A model generated the notes under the pieces. It saw only the letters and a list, made by a program, of their open reading frames with translations. It ran no database searches and was not told the DNA's origin. A DNA stretch of 64,000 nt from Gallalistipes aquisgranensis. GTDB lineage: Bacteria > Bacteroidota > Bacteroidia > Bacteroidales > Rikenellaceae. The position numbers and the translations under genes are program-made. The stretch lies in contig NZ_JADCJY010000001.1 in the NCBI RefSeq assembly GCF_014982715.1, positions 124,001-188,000 of the forward strand, written 5' to 3'. How positions within the stretch are numbered: the stretch's first letter is position 1; every line of letters starts with the position of its first letter. Below are positions 44,801 through 52,385 of this stretch, one piece after another.

Positions 44801-46880
44801 GCATTTCTACCTGCTCTCCGCCGGACCCGGTTTCGTGCCGGGGGGCATCCGCCTCGACCTGGCGAAGCTGAATCTCCAGACGGCGCTGGGCATGTTCCCC
44901 GGTTCGCCGCCCGTTTCGGGAACGCTCGACGCGGACATGCTGCTCGGACTGGTGCACAACACCGTGGCGGCCCGGGGAAAAATCGGAGTGACCGAACTGG
45001 GTTACGACGGGAGCCGTGTCGGGAATCTCGCGCTCGAAGCCGGATACAAGACCCTGCCGGGAGGGCAGCAGTTCGGGGCGAAACTTTCGGTGGACGGTAC
45101 CGAGGCCCTCTCCGCGTCGGGCCGTTACGTTACCGAGGCTTCGGAGCAATATCCGGAGGGGCTCTCCGCGAAAATCGACATTCCCGGCCTGCCGCTGGCG
45201 GCCGCCAACGCTTTCCTGCCTGCCGACATGGCCCGTCTTTCGGGCAAACTGAAAGGCAGCCTGAAGGTGGAGGGAGGGGAGGGGCTTCCGCTGTTGGACG
45301 GTTCGCTCCGTTTCGACGGCACGAAGGTCGAGGTGCCCATGATCGGTGCCGCTTTCGGGATTTCGGACACTCCCGTGACGATCGACCGCAACCGGATCGT
45401 GTTCGAGGATTTCGCCCTTATCGCCCCCAACAAGAGCCGCATGCGGCTCGACGGCAGCGTGGATGCCCGCGATCCGGCCCGGATGACTACCGACCTGCGG
45501 GTGGCGGCTTCCGATTTCCAGGTGCTCGATGTGGCCCGGAAACGGGGGGCGATGCTCTTCGGCAGGGCCGACATAGACCTGCACACTACCGTCCGGGGAC
45601 CGCTCGACGCGCTCGACATACAGGGCGGCCTGAATCTGCTGGGCGGTACGCAGGTCACCTATGTCATGCAGGCTTCGCCGCTGGAGGTGAAGACCCAGAA
45701 TCAGGAGGTGGTGGAGTTCGTCAACTTCGCCGATACGACGGCCGTCCTGCGGGCCGACTCCATGAACCGGATCAGGGTCGGGGGGATGAACCTGCTGATG
45801 AACGTCGGGATCGCTCAGGACGTACAGATGTCAGTCTACCTCTCCGACGACGGAAACAACCGGATCAACCTCAAGGGAGGCGGCAATCTTACCTATACGG
45901 TCAATCCGTTGGGAGACAGCCGCTTCTCCGGGAAATACGTTCTCTCGGGAGGAACGGTGCGCTACAATCCCCCCGTCATCTCCGAGAAGGTGTTCGACAT
46001 CACGCAGGGCAGTTTCGTGGAGTGGACGGGCGAGATGGCCGATCCTTCGTTCAATATCACCGCCGTGGAGACCGTCCGTACGACCGTCACTTCGGAAGAC
46101 GGGACGAGCCGTCCGGTGAATTTCAATATCAGCATCAATATCCGCAATACGCTGAAGGACATGGCCATCACGTTCGACCTTTCGGCCCCGGACGACTTGA
46201 CCATCCAGAACCAGCTGACTTCGCTCACGGGCGAGCAGCGCTCCACGCAGGCGATGAGCCTGCTGGTCTACAACACCTACAACGGTCCGGGGACCACGGC
46301 CAAGGCCGACAGCGCCAATCCGCTCAACTCTTTCATCGAAAAGGAGCTCAACCAGTGGGCCCGCAACAACCTCAAGGGAGTGGACCTCAGTTTCGGCATC
46401 GACACTTACAACCAGGTGACGGCCGAAGGGGAGTCGCAGCGTACGGATTACTCCTACAAGCTCAGCAAGAGCCTCTTCAACAACCGCGTGCGGACGGTGA
46501 TCGGCGGCAAGATCAGCTCCGACGCCGACCCGGGCGAGGGAACCGCCGACAACCTGATCGACGACATTTCCCTGGAGTACATGCTCACCAAGCGCGACAA
46601 CATGTTCCTCAAGGTGTTCCGCCACACGGGCTTCGAGAGTATTCTGGAGGGTGAGATCACCCAGACCGGTTTCGGTTTCGTGGTGCGCAAGAAGATGCTG
46701 AAACTGGGCGACCTGTTCCGCATCACCCGGCCCCGGAAGCGGAAGGAGGACAAGGGGCAGAAGAGTGCCGCCCCCCTCGGCGAGGTGCCCCCGGGGCCGC
46801 AGGTGCCGGTCTCCCCGGCGGAGACAGCGCCCGGCACGAAACCCTCTGCCTCCGGCAGTAATCCGAACGACCATGAATAG
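41823..46880 (+). CDS. tamB: TamB/DUF490 translocation and assembly module protein
   Basis: 1685 residues. One N-terminal membrane anchor (ILKYVLRTLLVLLGVLILLPGLLYV in pieces, residues about 5-28) is followed by an AsmA-like start and a very long run of short beta-strands, as in the groove-shaped TamB/AsmA-like proteins that bridge inner and outer membrane. The C-terminal DUF490 domain (about residues 1250-1620) has GRADIDLHTTVRGPLDALDI, YVLSGGTVRYNPPVISEKVF and ITFDLSAPDDLTIQNQL. It probably moves phospholipids or assists outer-membrane protein assembly. It overlaps the TamL gene by 8 bases (ATGAATAG), so the two products are made together. Confidence 0.94.
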   Translation: MGRKILKYVLRTLLVLLGVLILLPGLLYVPFVQDIVRRKGVGIASEKTGMALSVSALRLSFPLKLSLEGVCAVQPPEDTLLRAGALRLDVALLPLIRSRVIVRQLSLEDAFVHYADSVTGFGMKVGLGRLALRVDGADLKRERVEIPFVTLDSARIEMLTGVSLPDTAAASPMPGWVVDVARIRLRNVDFSMNDAYGAALIVVRVPDASVRWCGVDLGRQSVAVKKVGIEGADYAYLTDTLAVKNVPPAVRPDTLPADTAVSLPWSVRVERLALTGNAVSYGVTAGEPAPGFDPDHVRVTGLDLSVDTLYNRGSEVRARIAALSFRERSGLRVEALTGGISMDSLGYRLSGLRLRLPGSELSADAEAGASVAEMDPAAPVALSFGARLATADLMPFLPADSSLRRVLEGRTLSLEGEVAGRLNDLEIGRLAAALPGVLSVAVSGDLRSALEPGRLSGRLRLSGDFPDLASLLPLLPDTALRKRIALPPMRLRGDVLADAGSYAPRLTLYVDESAGREVRTGTAYTLSRSVAVPFAAASDSSHLSVPVLAIAPDTLPVRPAPLAVDSLPVPEPFVPHSGSLSVEGTFAPLAERYDARMEADDFPLSRFLPADSLGRLSMTVEASGERFDPFDSLMRMRADLRIGRLDFRGYDYAPLSVEARLERGTLTGRLGSTGPALAFSFDVDGTLTRERQQAVLRGELGRLDLQRLGFVDEPIGGSLVLDVSASASEREGYEARVALGDIVIRDRQGDNPIRPTAVSVAARPDEVSAEFTSGDLRMEFYSPVPADTLAAAFGRAAALVSAQLAEGSLAMDTLNKVLPVYNFTLSAGTDNILNNYLRTMSMGFRTLSVASSASPATPLGLDLVANGWTTASVVLDTLSFGFDRVGDRLDYDALFSALTDRDKRAARIALDGYLLRNNAYLHALQRSRIGETGFDIGVRAAYADSTVRLSVRPDTLVLGYEPWAVNDGNFVSYRFGGAMEGDLRLTSRTDTGQHFYLLSAGPGFVPGGIRLDLAKLNLQTALGMFPGSPPVSGTLDADMLLGLVHNTVAARGKIGVTELGYDGSRVGNLALEAGYKTLPGGQQFGAKLSVDGTEALSASGRYVTEASEQYPEGLSAKIDIPGLPLAAANAFLPADMARLSGKLKGSLKVEGGEGLPLLDGSLRFDGTKVEVPMIGAAFGISDTPVTIDRNRIVFEDFALIAPNKSRMRLDGSVDARDPARMTTDLRVAASDFQVLDVARKRGAMLFGRADIDLHTTVRGPLDALDIQGGLNLLGGTQVTYVMQASPLEVKTQNQEVVEFVNFADTTAVLRADSMNRIRVGGMNLLMNVGIAQDVQMSVYLSDDGNNRINLKGGGNLTYTVNPLGDSRFSGKYVLSGGTVRYNPPVISEKVFDITQGSFVEWTGEMADPSFNITAVETVRTTVTSEDGTSRPVNFNISINIRNTLKDMAITFDLSAPDDLTIQNQLTSLTGEQRSTQAMSLLVYNTYNGPGTTAKADSANPLNSFIEKELNQWARNNLKGVDLSFGIDTYNQVTAEGESQRTDYSYKLSKSLFNNRVRTVIGGKISSDADPGEGTADNLIDDISLEYMLTKRDNMFLKVFRHTGFESILEGEITQTGFGFVVRKKMLKLGDLFRITRPRKRKEDKGQKSAAPLGEVPPGPQVPVSPAETAPGTKPSASGSNPNDHE

Positions 46881-49197
46881 AACCCTGCGATACCTGTTCC
46901 CGCTTCTTTGCGCGGCTCTGCTGGCCGCCTGTTCCACCACCCGCCGGTTGGGCGAGGGGGAGGTGCTCTATACGGGCGTGAAGAAGATGAAGATCACCGA
47001 GGCGGTCGATTCGACCGGCCGGGACGGGGCGGTGCCGGGAGACGTGGTCTCCGCCGTGAAGGAACCCCTCTCCGTGGCCCCGAACAACACGCTCTACACC
47101 CCGTGGCTGCGCACTCCCTTCCCGCTGGGCCTCTGGGCCTACAACCACCTCTATACGCCGAAAGAGAAAGGTTTCAAATACTGGCTATACGGCAAGCTCT
47201 CCAAGGAGCCCGTGCTCATCTCCCGCGTACAGCCCGAACTGCGGCTGAAGGTGGTCGAGGAGCTGCTCGGTAACCACGGATATTTCGGGGCAGAGACACG
47301 GTACGAATTCTATCCGCGCAAACGCAATCCGAAAGCCGGACGGGTGGGATACTGGGTGCACATTCCCCTGCCGTACCATCTGGACAGCATCGCCTATCTG
47401 CGGCTGGAGGGGACGATCGGCCGGCTGGTCGATAGCCTGCGGGCTTCGTCGCTGATCCGCAAGGGGATGCGTTACGATCTGGATACCCTTACCGGTGAGC
47501 GTAAACGGATTTCCGACGTGCTGCGCAACCGGGGGTTCTACTATTTCCGTCCGGAATACATCGAATACCAGGCCGATACCACACAGGGCGAACGGCAGGT
47601 GGCTCTGCGGATGCGCCTGCGGCCGGGTGTGCCGGCCGAGGTGCTGAAACCGTATCGGGTGGGGCAGGTGAACCTGTCGCTGCGCAACGTGACGCCCGGT
47701 CCGTGGGATACGATGCGCCTGCGCCGCATGGAGGTGGACTACCAGAAGCCGCTGCGCATCCGGCCCCGCGTGCTGGCCCGTGCCGTGGGCATCCATCCCG
47801 GCGATACCTTCACCGTCGAGGCGCAGAACACGACCCAGACCAATCTGAACAAGCTGGGCATCTTCCGTTATGTGAATCTGAACGTTCCCCCGGTCGATTC
47901 GCTCCGGGGCGCCGATTCGCTCGACATCACGATCGACGCGGCGCTCGACAAGCCGCTGGAGGCGGAACTGGAGGTGGACGTGTCGTCCAAGTCGAACAGT
48001 TTCATCGGCCCGGGGGTGATCTTCTCCCTGCGCCACAACAATATTTTCCGGGGCGGCGAGGTGCTGACCCTCAAGCTCAACGGCAACTACGAGTGGCAGA
48101 CCGGCAGCCGAAAACAGGCCGACGGAACGAAAAGTTCTCTGCTCAACTCCTATGAATTCGGCCTGAACATGAGTCTGGGCATTCCCCGTCTGACCCCGCG
48201 GTTCCTGGGGCGACGCACGCGCTATTCGAACCGGACGACCTTCCAGATCGGCGTCGATCTGATGAACCGGCCCCAGTTCTTCCACATGGTTTCGTTCAAC
48301 GCTTCGGCCGGATTCGACTTCCAGACCTCGCCGTACAGCTTCCATTCGCTCAGCGTGCTCAAACTGGTTTACAACAACCTGCTCAGCACCACGGCCTCTT
48401 TCGACCGGACGATGGACGAGAATCCCGCCATCGCCCTCAGTTTCCGGAACCAGTTCATCCCTTCGGTGAACTACGTCTACACCTTCGACCGCTCCTACGG
48501 AGCCCGGCAGAAGGACCGCTTCTTTTTCCAGGCTTCGGCCACTTCGGCCGGCAACCTGCTTTGGGCGGCCATGGAGACATTCGGCAAGAAGGGCAGCAAA
48601 TACCTGTTCGGCAACCAGTTCTCCCAGTTCGTCAAGGGCGTGCTGGAGTTCAAGGAGTACCATCGGCTCGGCCGTTACAATACGCTGGCTTCGCGGCTGC
48701 TCGTCGGGGCGGGCTGGGCTTACGGCAATTCGAGCGTGATGCCTTACAGCGAACAGTTCTATATCGGGGGGGCCAACAGCATCCGGGCCTTCACGATCCG
48801 CTCGCTGGGCCCCGGCAGCTATCGCCCGCCCGAAGGAAACTCGAACCGTTACCTCGACCAGACGGGCGATTTCAAGCTCGAAGCCAACATCGAACTGCGT
48901 TTCCGCATGATGGGTCGCCTGAACGGAGCCGTTTTCGTGGATGCTGGGAATATCTGGCTGCTGAAGAACGATCCCCAGCGGCCGGGCGGCGTACTCACGG
49001 CCAAGGGCTTTTTCAACGACATCGCCCTGGGAACCGGTTTCGGCCTGCGCTACGATATCAGCTACCTGGTGCTCCGGGCCGACCTGGGAATCGGGATACA
49101 CACGCCCTATCCCAATCCCGACAAACGGGGGTATTACAATATCCAGAGTTTCAAGGACGGTCTCGGTTTCCATCTGGCCATCGGCTATCCTTTCTGA
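46873..49197 (+). CDS. TamL: lipoprotein BamA/TamA-family outer-membrane protein
   Basis: 774 residues from the ATG at 46873. The signal peptide ends LCAALLAAC|STTRRLGEGEVLYTG, a clear lipobox, so the N-terminus is acylated; this is the TamL variant known in Bacteroidota in place of TamA. POTRA-like repeats occupy about residues 25-390 (IRKGMRYDLDTLTGERKRIS; PGDTFTVEAQNTTQTNLNKLGIF). A 16-strand surface-antigen barrel follows, with FYIGGANSIRAFTIRSLGPG close to the Omp85 signature and a C-terminal phenylalanine (LAIGYPF). It overlaps tamB, its partner. Confidence 0.93.
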   Translation: MNRTLRYLFPLLCAALLAACSTTRRLGEGEVLYTGVKKMKITEAVDSTGRDGAVPGDVVSAVKEPLSVAPNNTLYTPWLRTPFPLGLWAYNHLYTPKEKGFKYWLYGKLSKEPVLISRVQPELRLKVVEELLGNHGYFGAETRYEFYPRKRNPKAGRVGYWVHIPLPYHLDSIAYLRLEGTIGRLVDSLRASSLIRKGMRYDLDTLTGERKRISDVLRNRGFYYFRPEYIEYQADTTQGERQVALRMRLRPGVPAEVLKPYRVGQVNLSLRNVTPGPWDTMRLRRMEVDYQKPLRIRPRVLARAVGIHPGDTFTVEAQNTTQTNLNKLGIFRYVNLNVPPVDSLRGADSLDITIDAALDKPLEAELEVDVSSKSNSFIGPGVIFSLRHNNIFRGGEVLTLKLNGNYEWQTGSRKQADGTKSSLLNSYEFGLNMSLGIPRLTPRFLGRRTRYSNRTTFQIGVDLMNRPQFFHMVSFNASAGFDFQTSPYSFHSLSVLKLVYNNLLSTTASFDRTMDENPAIALSFRNQFIPSVNYVYTFDRSYGARQKDRFFFQASATSAGNLLWAAMETFGKKGSKYLFGNQFSQFVKGVLEFKEYHRLGRYNTLASRLLVGAGWAYGNSSVMPYSEQFYIGGANSIRAFTIRSLGPGSYRPPEGNSNRYLDQTGDFKLEANIELRFRMMGRLNGAVFVDAGNIWLLKNDPQRPGGVLTAKGFFNDIALGTGFGLRYDISYLVLRADLGIGIHTPYPNPDKRGYYNIQSFKDGLGFHLAIGYPF

Positions 49198-49262
49198 CGC
49201 CGTACGGTCCGGTACGCATTTTGCCGTCATAACCCCGTCTTATGGGGCATGCCTCTTTTCTA

Positions 49263-49294
49263 TTTGTCAGGAGAAACGGAAAAGAATAGATTTG
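49263..49294 (+). promoter_or_regulatory. Promoter of the malate dehydrogenase gene
   Basis: TTTG at 49263-49266, a 20-base spacer and TAGATTTG at 49287-49294 match both boxes exactly. It fixes the start at ATG 49321, because the frame opening at 49249 would begin upstream of the promoter. Confidence 0.75.
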
Positions 49295-49320
49295 TCAACG
49301 ATAAAAAAACGGAAAACGTC

Positions 49321-50328
49321 ATGGAAAAGAACTTTCTTACGCACGAAAAACTGACGATCGTCGGCGCGGCCGGCATGATCGGCTCGAACATGGTGCAGAC
49401 GGCGCTGATGATGCGTCTGACACCCAACATCTGCGCCTACGATCCCTATGCCCCCGCGCTGGAGGGGGTGGCCGAGGAGATGTACCATTGCAGTTTTGGG
49501 GGCGTGAACCTCACCTGGACCAGCGATATCCGCGAGGCGCTTTCCGGGGCGAAATACGTGGTCTCTTCGGGCGGTGCGGCCCGCAAGGCCGGCATGACCC
49601 GCGAGGATCTGCTCAAGGGGAACGCCGAGATCGCCGCCCGCTTCGGCAAGGATATACGGGCCTACTGTCCCGACGTGAAACACGTGGTGGTGGTCTTCAA
49701 TCCGGCCGACATTACCGGGCTGATCGCCCTGATTCATGCCGGTATCGAACCCTCCCGGCTTTCCACGCTGGCGGCGCTCGACAGCACCCGTCTCCAGACC
49801 GAGCTGGCCCGTTTCTTCGGCGTGGCGCAGGACACCGTGACCCATGCCCGCACGTACGGCGGCCACGGCGAGCAGATGGCCGTTTTCGCTTCGGGCACGC
49901 AGATCGACGGCACGCCGCTCGATTCGCTGATCGGTTCCTCGGCCCTCGGACAGGAGCAGTGGGCCGAGTTGCAGCAGCGCGTGATCCAGGGAGGCAAGCG
50001 GATCATCGAGCTGAGGGGCCGTTCGTCGTTCCAGAGTCCGGCCTACCTCTCCGTGGAGATGATCCGTGCGGCGATGGGCGGCGAACCGTTCCGCTGGCCG
50101 GCCGGGGTGTATGTGTCGTGCGACAAGTTCCGCCATATCCTGATGGCGATGGATACGGTGATTACGAAAGAGGGGGTGGCCTATCGCGTTCCGCAGGGTA
50201 CCGCTCCGGAAGCCGGGGCGCTCGAGGCGAGCTACCGTCATCTGTGTGCCTTGCGCGACGAGGTGATCGGCATGGGGATCGTGCCTCCCGTAGAACGGTG
50301 GGGGGAGCTGAACCCCCATTTGAAATGA
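49321..50328 (+). CDS. mdh: Malate dehydrogenase (Bacteroides-type)
   Basis: 335 residues catalysing malate/oxaloacetate interconversion with NAD+. The Rossmann motif is LTIVGAAGMIGSNM, the substrate-loop region is GGAARKAGMTREDLLKGN, VVVFNPADITGL follows, and the catalytic histidine is in YGGHGEQMAVFAS. Sequence character matches the divergent malate dehydrogenase common in Bacteroides and relatives, which feeds the reductive branch to fumarate and succinate. Single gene, with its own promoter and a strong terminator. Confidence 0.94.
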   Translation: MEKNFLTHEKLTIVGAAGMIGSNMVQTALMMRLTPNICAYDPYAPALEGVAEEMYHCSFGGVNLTWTSDIREALSGAKYVVSSGGAARKAGMTREDLLKGNAEIAARFGKDIRAYCPDVKHVVVVFNPADITGLIALIHAGIEPSRLSTLAALDSTRLQTELARFFGVAQDTVTHARTYGGHGEQMAVFASGTQIDGTPLDSLIGSSALGQEQWAELQQRVIQGGKRIIELRGRSSFQSPAYLSVEMIRAAMGGEPFRWPAGVYVSCDKFRHILMAMDTVITKEGVAYRVPQGTAPEAGALEASYRHLCALRDEVIGMGIVPPVERWGELNPHLK

Positions 50329-50352
50329 CCTGTCTCCGTCGTGGACGGGAAT

Positions 50353-50382
50353 ACGGTCCGGACCTGTGAAGGTCCGGACCGT
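50353..50382. terminator. Bidirectional terminator between mdh and oxyR
   Basis: A 13-bp perfect stem, ACGGTCCGGACCT and its complement, with the loop GTGA, then CTCTTTCCTG on the plus strand. It is 24 bases after the mdh stop and 18 before the oxyR stop. Confidence 0.8.
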
Positions 50383-50400
50383 CTCTTTCCTGTTCCCCGC

Positions 50401-51327
50401 TTAGATCCGTATGGCGAATTTCCGCAGCCGTTCGTCCAGCATCTCCCGGGGTATGACGCTTTTTACGGTATCGGCCACGGCGTTGAGCATCCGTTCGCGG
50501 ATGAAATCGCGGCGGATGACGATCGAAATTTCCCGTACGGCGGGCGGATCGGCGATCGGGCGCACGTTGCGGCGCTGCGTTTCGTCAAGCAGGCCGATGT
50601 GCAGTTCCGGGATCACGGTGTAGCCCCCGTTGCGGTCCACGATCTTCACCAGGGTGTCGATGCTGCCCGCTTCGTACGCCTGCCTCGTACGGGCCTTTTC
50701 ATGGCAGAAGTTGAATACCTGGTTGCGGATGCAGTGACCTTCCTGAAGTACCCACAGGTGGTCCAGCGGCATGTCGGAGGCCGACAGCGATTCCTTGCCG
50801 TAAATCTCTTCGAGGGGCGAGACGTAGGCCGCGAACTTCTCGTAGTAGAGCGGGATGGAGAAGAATTCGTTTTCGGACAGGGGCGTGGCCAGGATGGCCA
50901 GATCGGTCTCCGCCCGGCGGAGCTGTTCCAGTATGACGGGCGTGCGCATTTCGCGTATGTGGAGCCGGACAGCGGGATAGTGCTCCCGGAAATGGTGCAG
51001 GAAATCGGGCAGCAGGTAGGGCGATACGGTGGGGATGACCGCCATGCGTAGCTCTCCCCCGAGCGACTCCTTCTCCTGCGAGATGATTTCGTGCAGTCCC
51101 GCGATATTGCTCAGAACCACCTGCGCCTGTCCCACGACCGCCTCTCCGATCGGGGTGGGCTCCACTGGATGTTTCGTGCGGTCGAACAGGGCGACGCCCA
51201 GCTCCTCCTCCAGTTTGAGAATCATGGCGCTCAGGGTGGGTTGCGTGACGCCGCACTGTTCGGCAGCCTTCACGAAATGGCGCTGGCGGGCCAGGGCCAC
51301 GATGTATTCGAGTTGTTGCAGGGTCAT
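50401..51327 (-). CDS. oxyR: OxyR, LysR-family peroxide-sensing regulator
   Basis: 308 residues from ATG 51327. The N-terminal winged helix (MTLQQLEYIVALARQRHF; CGVTQPTLSAMILKLEEELG) is followed by a LysR substrate domain with two cysteines in EGHCIRNQVFNFC. With this start they are C199 and C208, the same numbers as the disulfide pair of E. coli OxyR, which supports both the identity and the start. Two upstream ATGs are in frame, but one (51348) falls at the predicted transcription start. OxyR senses hydrogen peroxide and activates antioxidant genes; the divergent Dps-like ferritin gene is an obvious target. Confidence 0.95.
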   Translation of the reverse strand: MTLQQLEYIVALARQRHFVKAAEQCGVTQPTLSAMILKLEEELGVALFDRTKHPVEPTPIGEAVVGQAQVVLSNIAGLHEIISQEKESLGGELRMAVIPTVSPYLLPDFLHHFREHYPAVRLHIREMRTPVILEQLRRAETDLAILATPLSENEFFSIPLYYEKFAAYVSPLEEIYGKESLSASDMPLDHLWVLQEGHCIRNQVFNFCHEKARTRQAYEAGSIDTLVKIVDRNGGYTVIPELHIGLLDETQRRNVRPIADPPAVREISIVIRRDFIRERMLNAVADTVKSVIPREMLDERLRKFAIRI

Positions 51328-51349
51328 GACGGCATAGATTTTATCCATA

Positions 51350-51357
51350 CAAAGATA
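51350..51357 (-). promoter_or_regulatory. -7 box of oxyR
   Basis: The minus strand reads TATCTTTG, an exact match, 23 bases before ATG 51327. No clear -33 box. It overlaps the control region of the divergent ferritin gene. Confidence 0.55.
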
Positions 51358-51368
51358 GTGATTATCCT

Positions 51369-51400
51369 TTTGATTGATATGTGTTTTGGAATCACTTTTG
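51369..51400 (+). promoter_or_regulatory. Promoter of the Dps-like ferritin gene
   Basis: TTTG at 51369-51372, a 20-base spacer and CACTTTTG at 51393-51400; the -7 box has one mismatch, as often seen at activated promoters. The ATG is at 51440. Confidence 0.55.
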
Positions 51401-51439
51401 CAGGAGTGTGGGGAAGTGAACAATCAAAAAAACGAGATT

Positions 51440-51958
51440 ATGGGAAAAGAAGCTGTCAAGATTTCGAAACTGGACGTCGACAAACTGCTCAAGGAGATGA
51501 ATGCCGCCCTGGCCGAGGAGTGGCTGGCCTACTATCAGTACTGGATCGGCGCCCGGGTCATGGAGGGACAGATGCGCAGCAACATCGAGCCCGAACTGCT
51601 CAAACATGCCGACGAGGAGCTGCACCACGCCGAAATGCTGGTCGAACGTATCAAACAGTTGGACGGGGTGCCCCTGCTCAGCCCGAAAGAGTGGTTTACC
51701 CATGCGCAGTGCGCCTACGAGACGCCCACCGATTTCTACATCGAGCGCATCCTCGAGCAGAACCTGCGCGGGGAACGGTGCGCCATCGAGCGCTATCAGC
51801 ACATCGCCGAGTACACGATCGGCAAGGACTACGCCACCTACCGGATGGCCGTCGAAATTCTGGAGGACGAGATCGACCACGAGGACGACATCGAGTCATG
51901 GATGGCCGATTTCCGCCGTATGCGAGAAGATTTTCTCCAGGTGAAGGAGCGCGTGTAG
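51440..51958 (+). CDS. Dps-like ferritin (DPSL / thioferritin type)
   Basis: 172 residues forming a four-helix ferritin bundle. Metal-ligand helices are visible as LAEEWLAYYQYW, KHADEELHHAEMLVERI and ILEDEIDHEDDIESW, a bacterioferritin-like di-iron arrangement (E...E..H, E...E..H). C91 and C114 lie near the second and third ligand segments, the cysteine pair that sets DPSL proteins apart from classical Dps. Known DPSL proteins, including that of Bacteroides fragilis, protect against peroxide by oxidising iron. Divergence from oxyR agrees with this. ATG 51440 is used because the longer frame starts inside the promoter. Confidence 0.87.
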   Translation: MGKEAVKISKLDVDKLLKEMNAALAEEWLAYYQYWIGARVMEGQMRSNIEPELLKHADEELHHAEMLVERIKQLDGVPLLSPKEWFTHAQCAYETPTDFYIERILEQNLRGERCAIERYQHIAEYTIGKDYATYRMAVEILEDEIDHEDDIESWMADFRRMREDFLQVKERV

Positions 51959-51964
51959 CGGAAC

Positions 51965-51988
51965 CCCGGCCGGCAACGGCCGGCCGGG
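51965..51988 (+). terminator. Hairpin after the ferritin gene
   Basis: CCCGGCCGGC and GCCGGCCGGG pair perfectly (10 bp, loop AACG), starting 7 bases after the stop; followed by AAACTTTAAC with no true U-run. Confidence 0.5.
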
Positions 51989-51998
51989 AAACTTTAAC

Positions 51999-52006
51999 TA
52001 TCTTTG
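51999..52006 (+). promoter_or_regulatory. -7 box of the small HMA gene
   Basis: TATCTTTG, an exact match directly after the ferritin hairpin and 68 bases before the HMA start. It suggests separate transcription. Confidence 0.5.
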
Positions 52007-52073
52007 TCAATGCGTTGAAGGGAGGGCGGTCGTTTCCGCGGGGAGCGCCGCCCTTTTTTGGCTGAAAAGGAGT

Positions 52074-52298
52074 ATGAAAACGGAGATACGGATAGAGAAC
52101 GTCATGGCCTGCGGCTGCCGGGGTTCCATTCACAGGGGGCTCGCCGCGGTGCAGGGCGTTTACGGCGTTTCGGTCGATCCTCTTTCCGGCCGCGTGACGG
52201 TGGAGCATACCGAGGAGGTTGACCGTGCCCGCCTGGAGCGGAGACTCGGGGAGATGGGCTACCGGGTCCTGCCCCAGGAGAAACAGCCGGCCGTCTGA
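52074..52298 (+). CDS. Small heavy-metal-associated (HMA) domain protein with CxC motif
   Basis: 74 residues, one complete ferredoxin-like HMA fold (IRIENVMACGC, RGSIHRGLAAVQGVYGVSV, GRVTVEHTEEVD, LERRLGEMGYRV). Related small HMA proteins carry M.CxxC for Cu(I) or other soft metals; aligned without a gap, the first cysteine position here is alanine and the next residue is cysteine, giving C13-G-C15. Whether it binds metal is open. It lies after the ferritin gene and convergent with an efflux pump gene, with no metal transporter beside it. Confidence 0.8.
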   Translation: MKTEIRIENVMACGCRGSIHRGLAAVQGVYGVSVDPLSGRVTVEHTEEVDRARLERRLGEMGYRVLPQEKQPAV

Positions 52299-52385
52299 CG
52301 GCGTGTCCGGGCGACCGGACCGTGCCTCCCCGCGGTGTGCGGGAACGGGCCCTTGTCGCAGGGAAATTCAGCCGGATGCTCTTCG

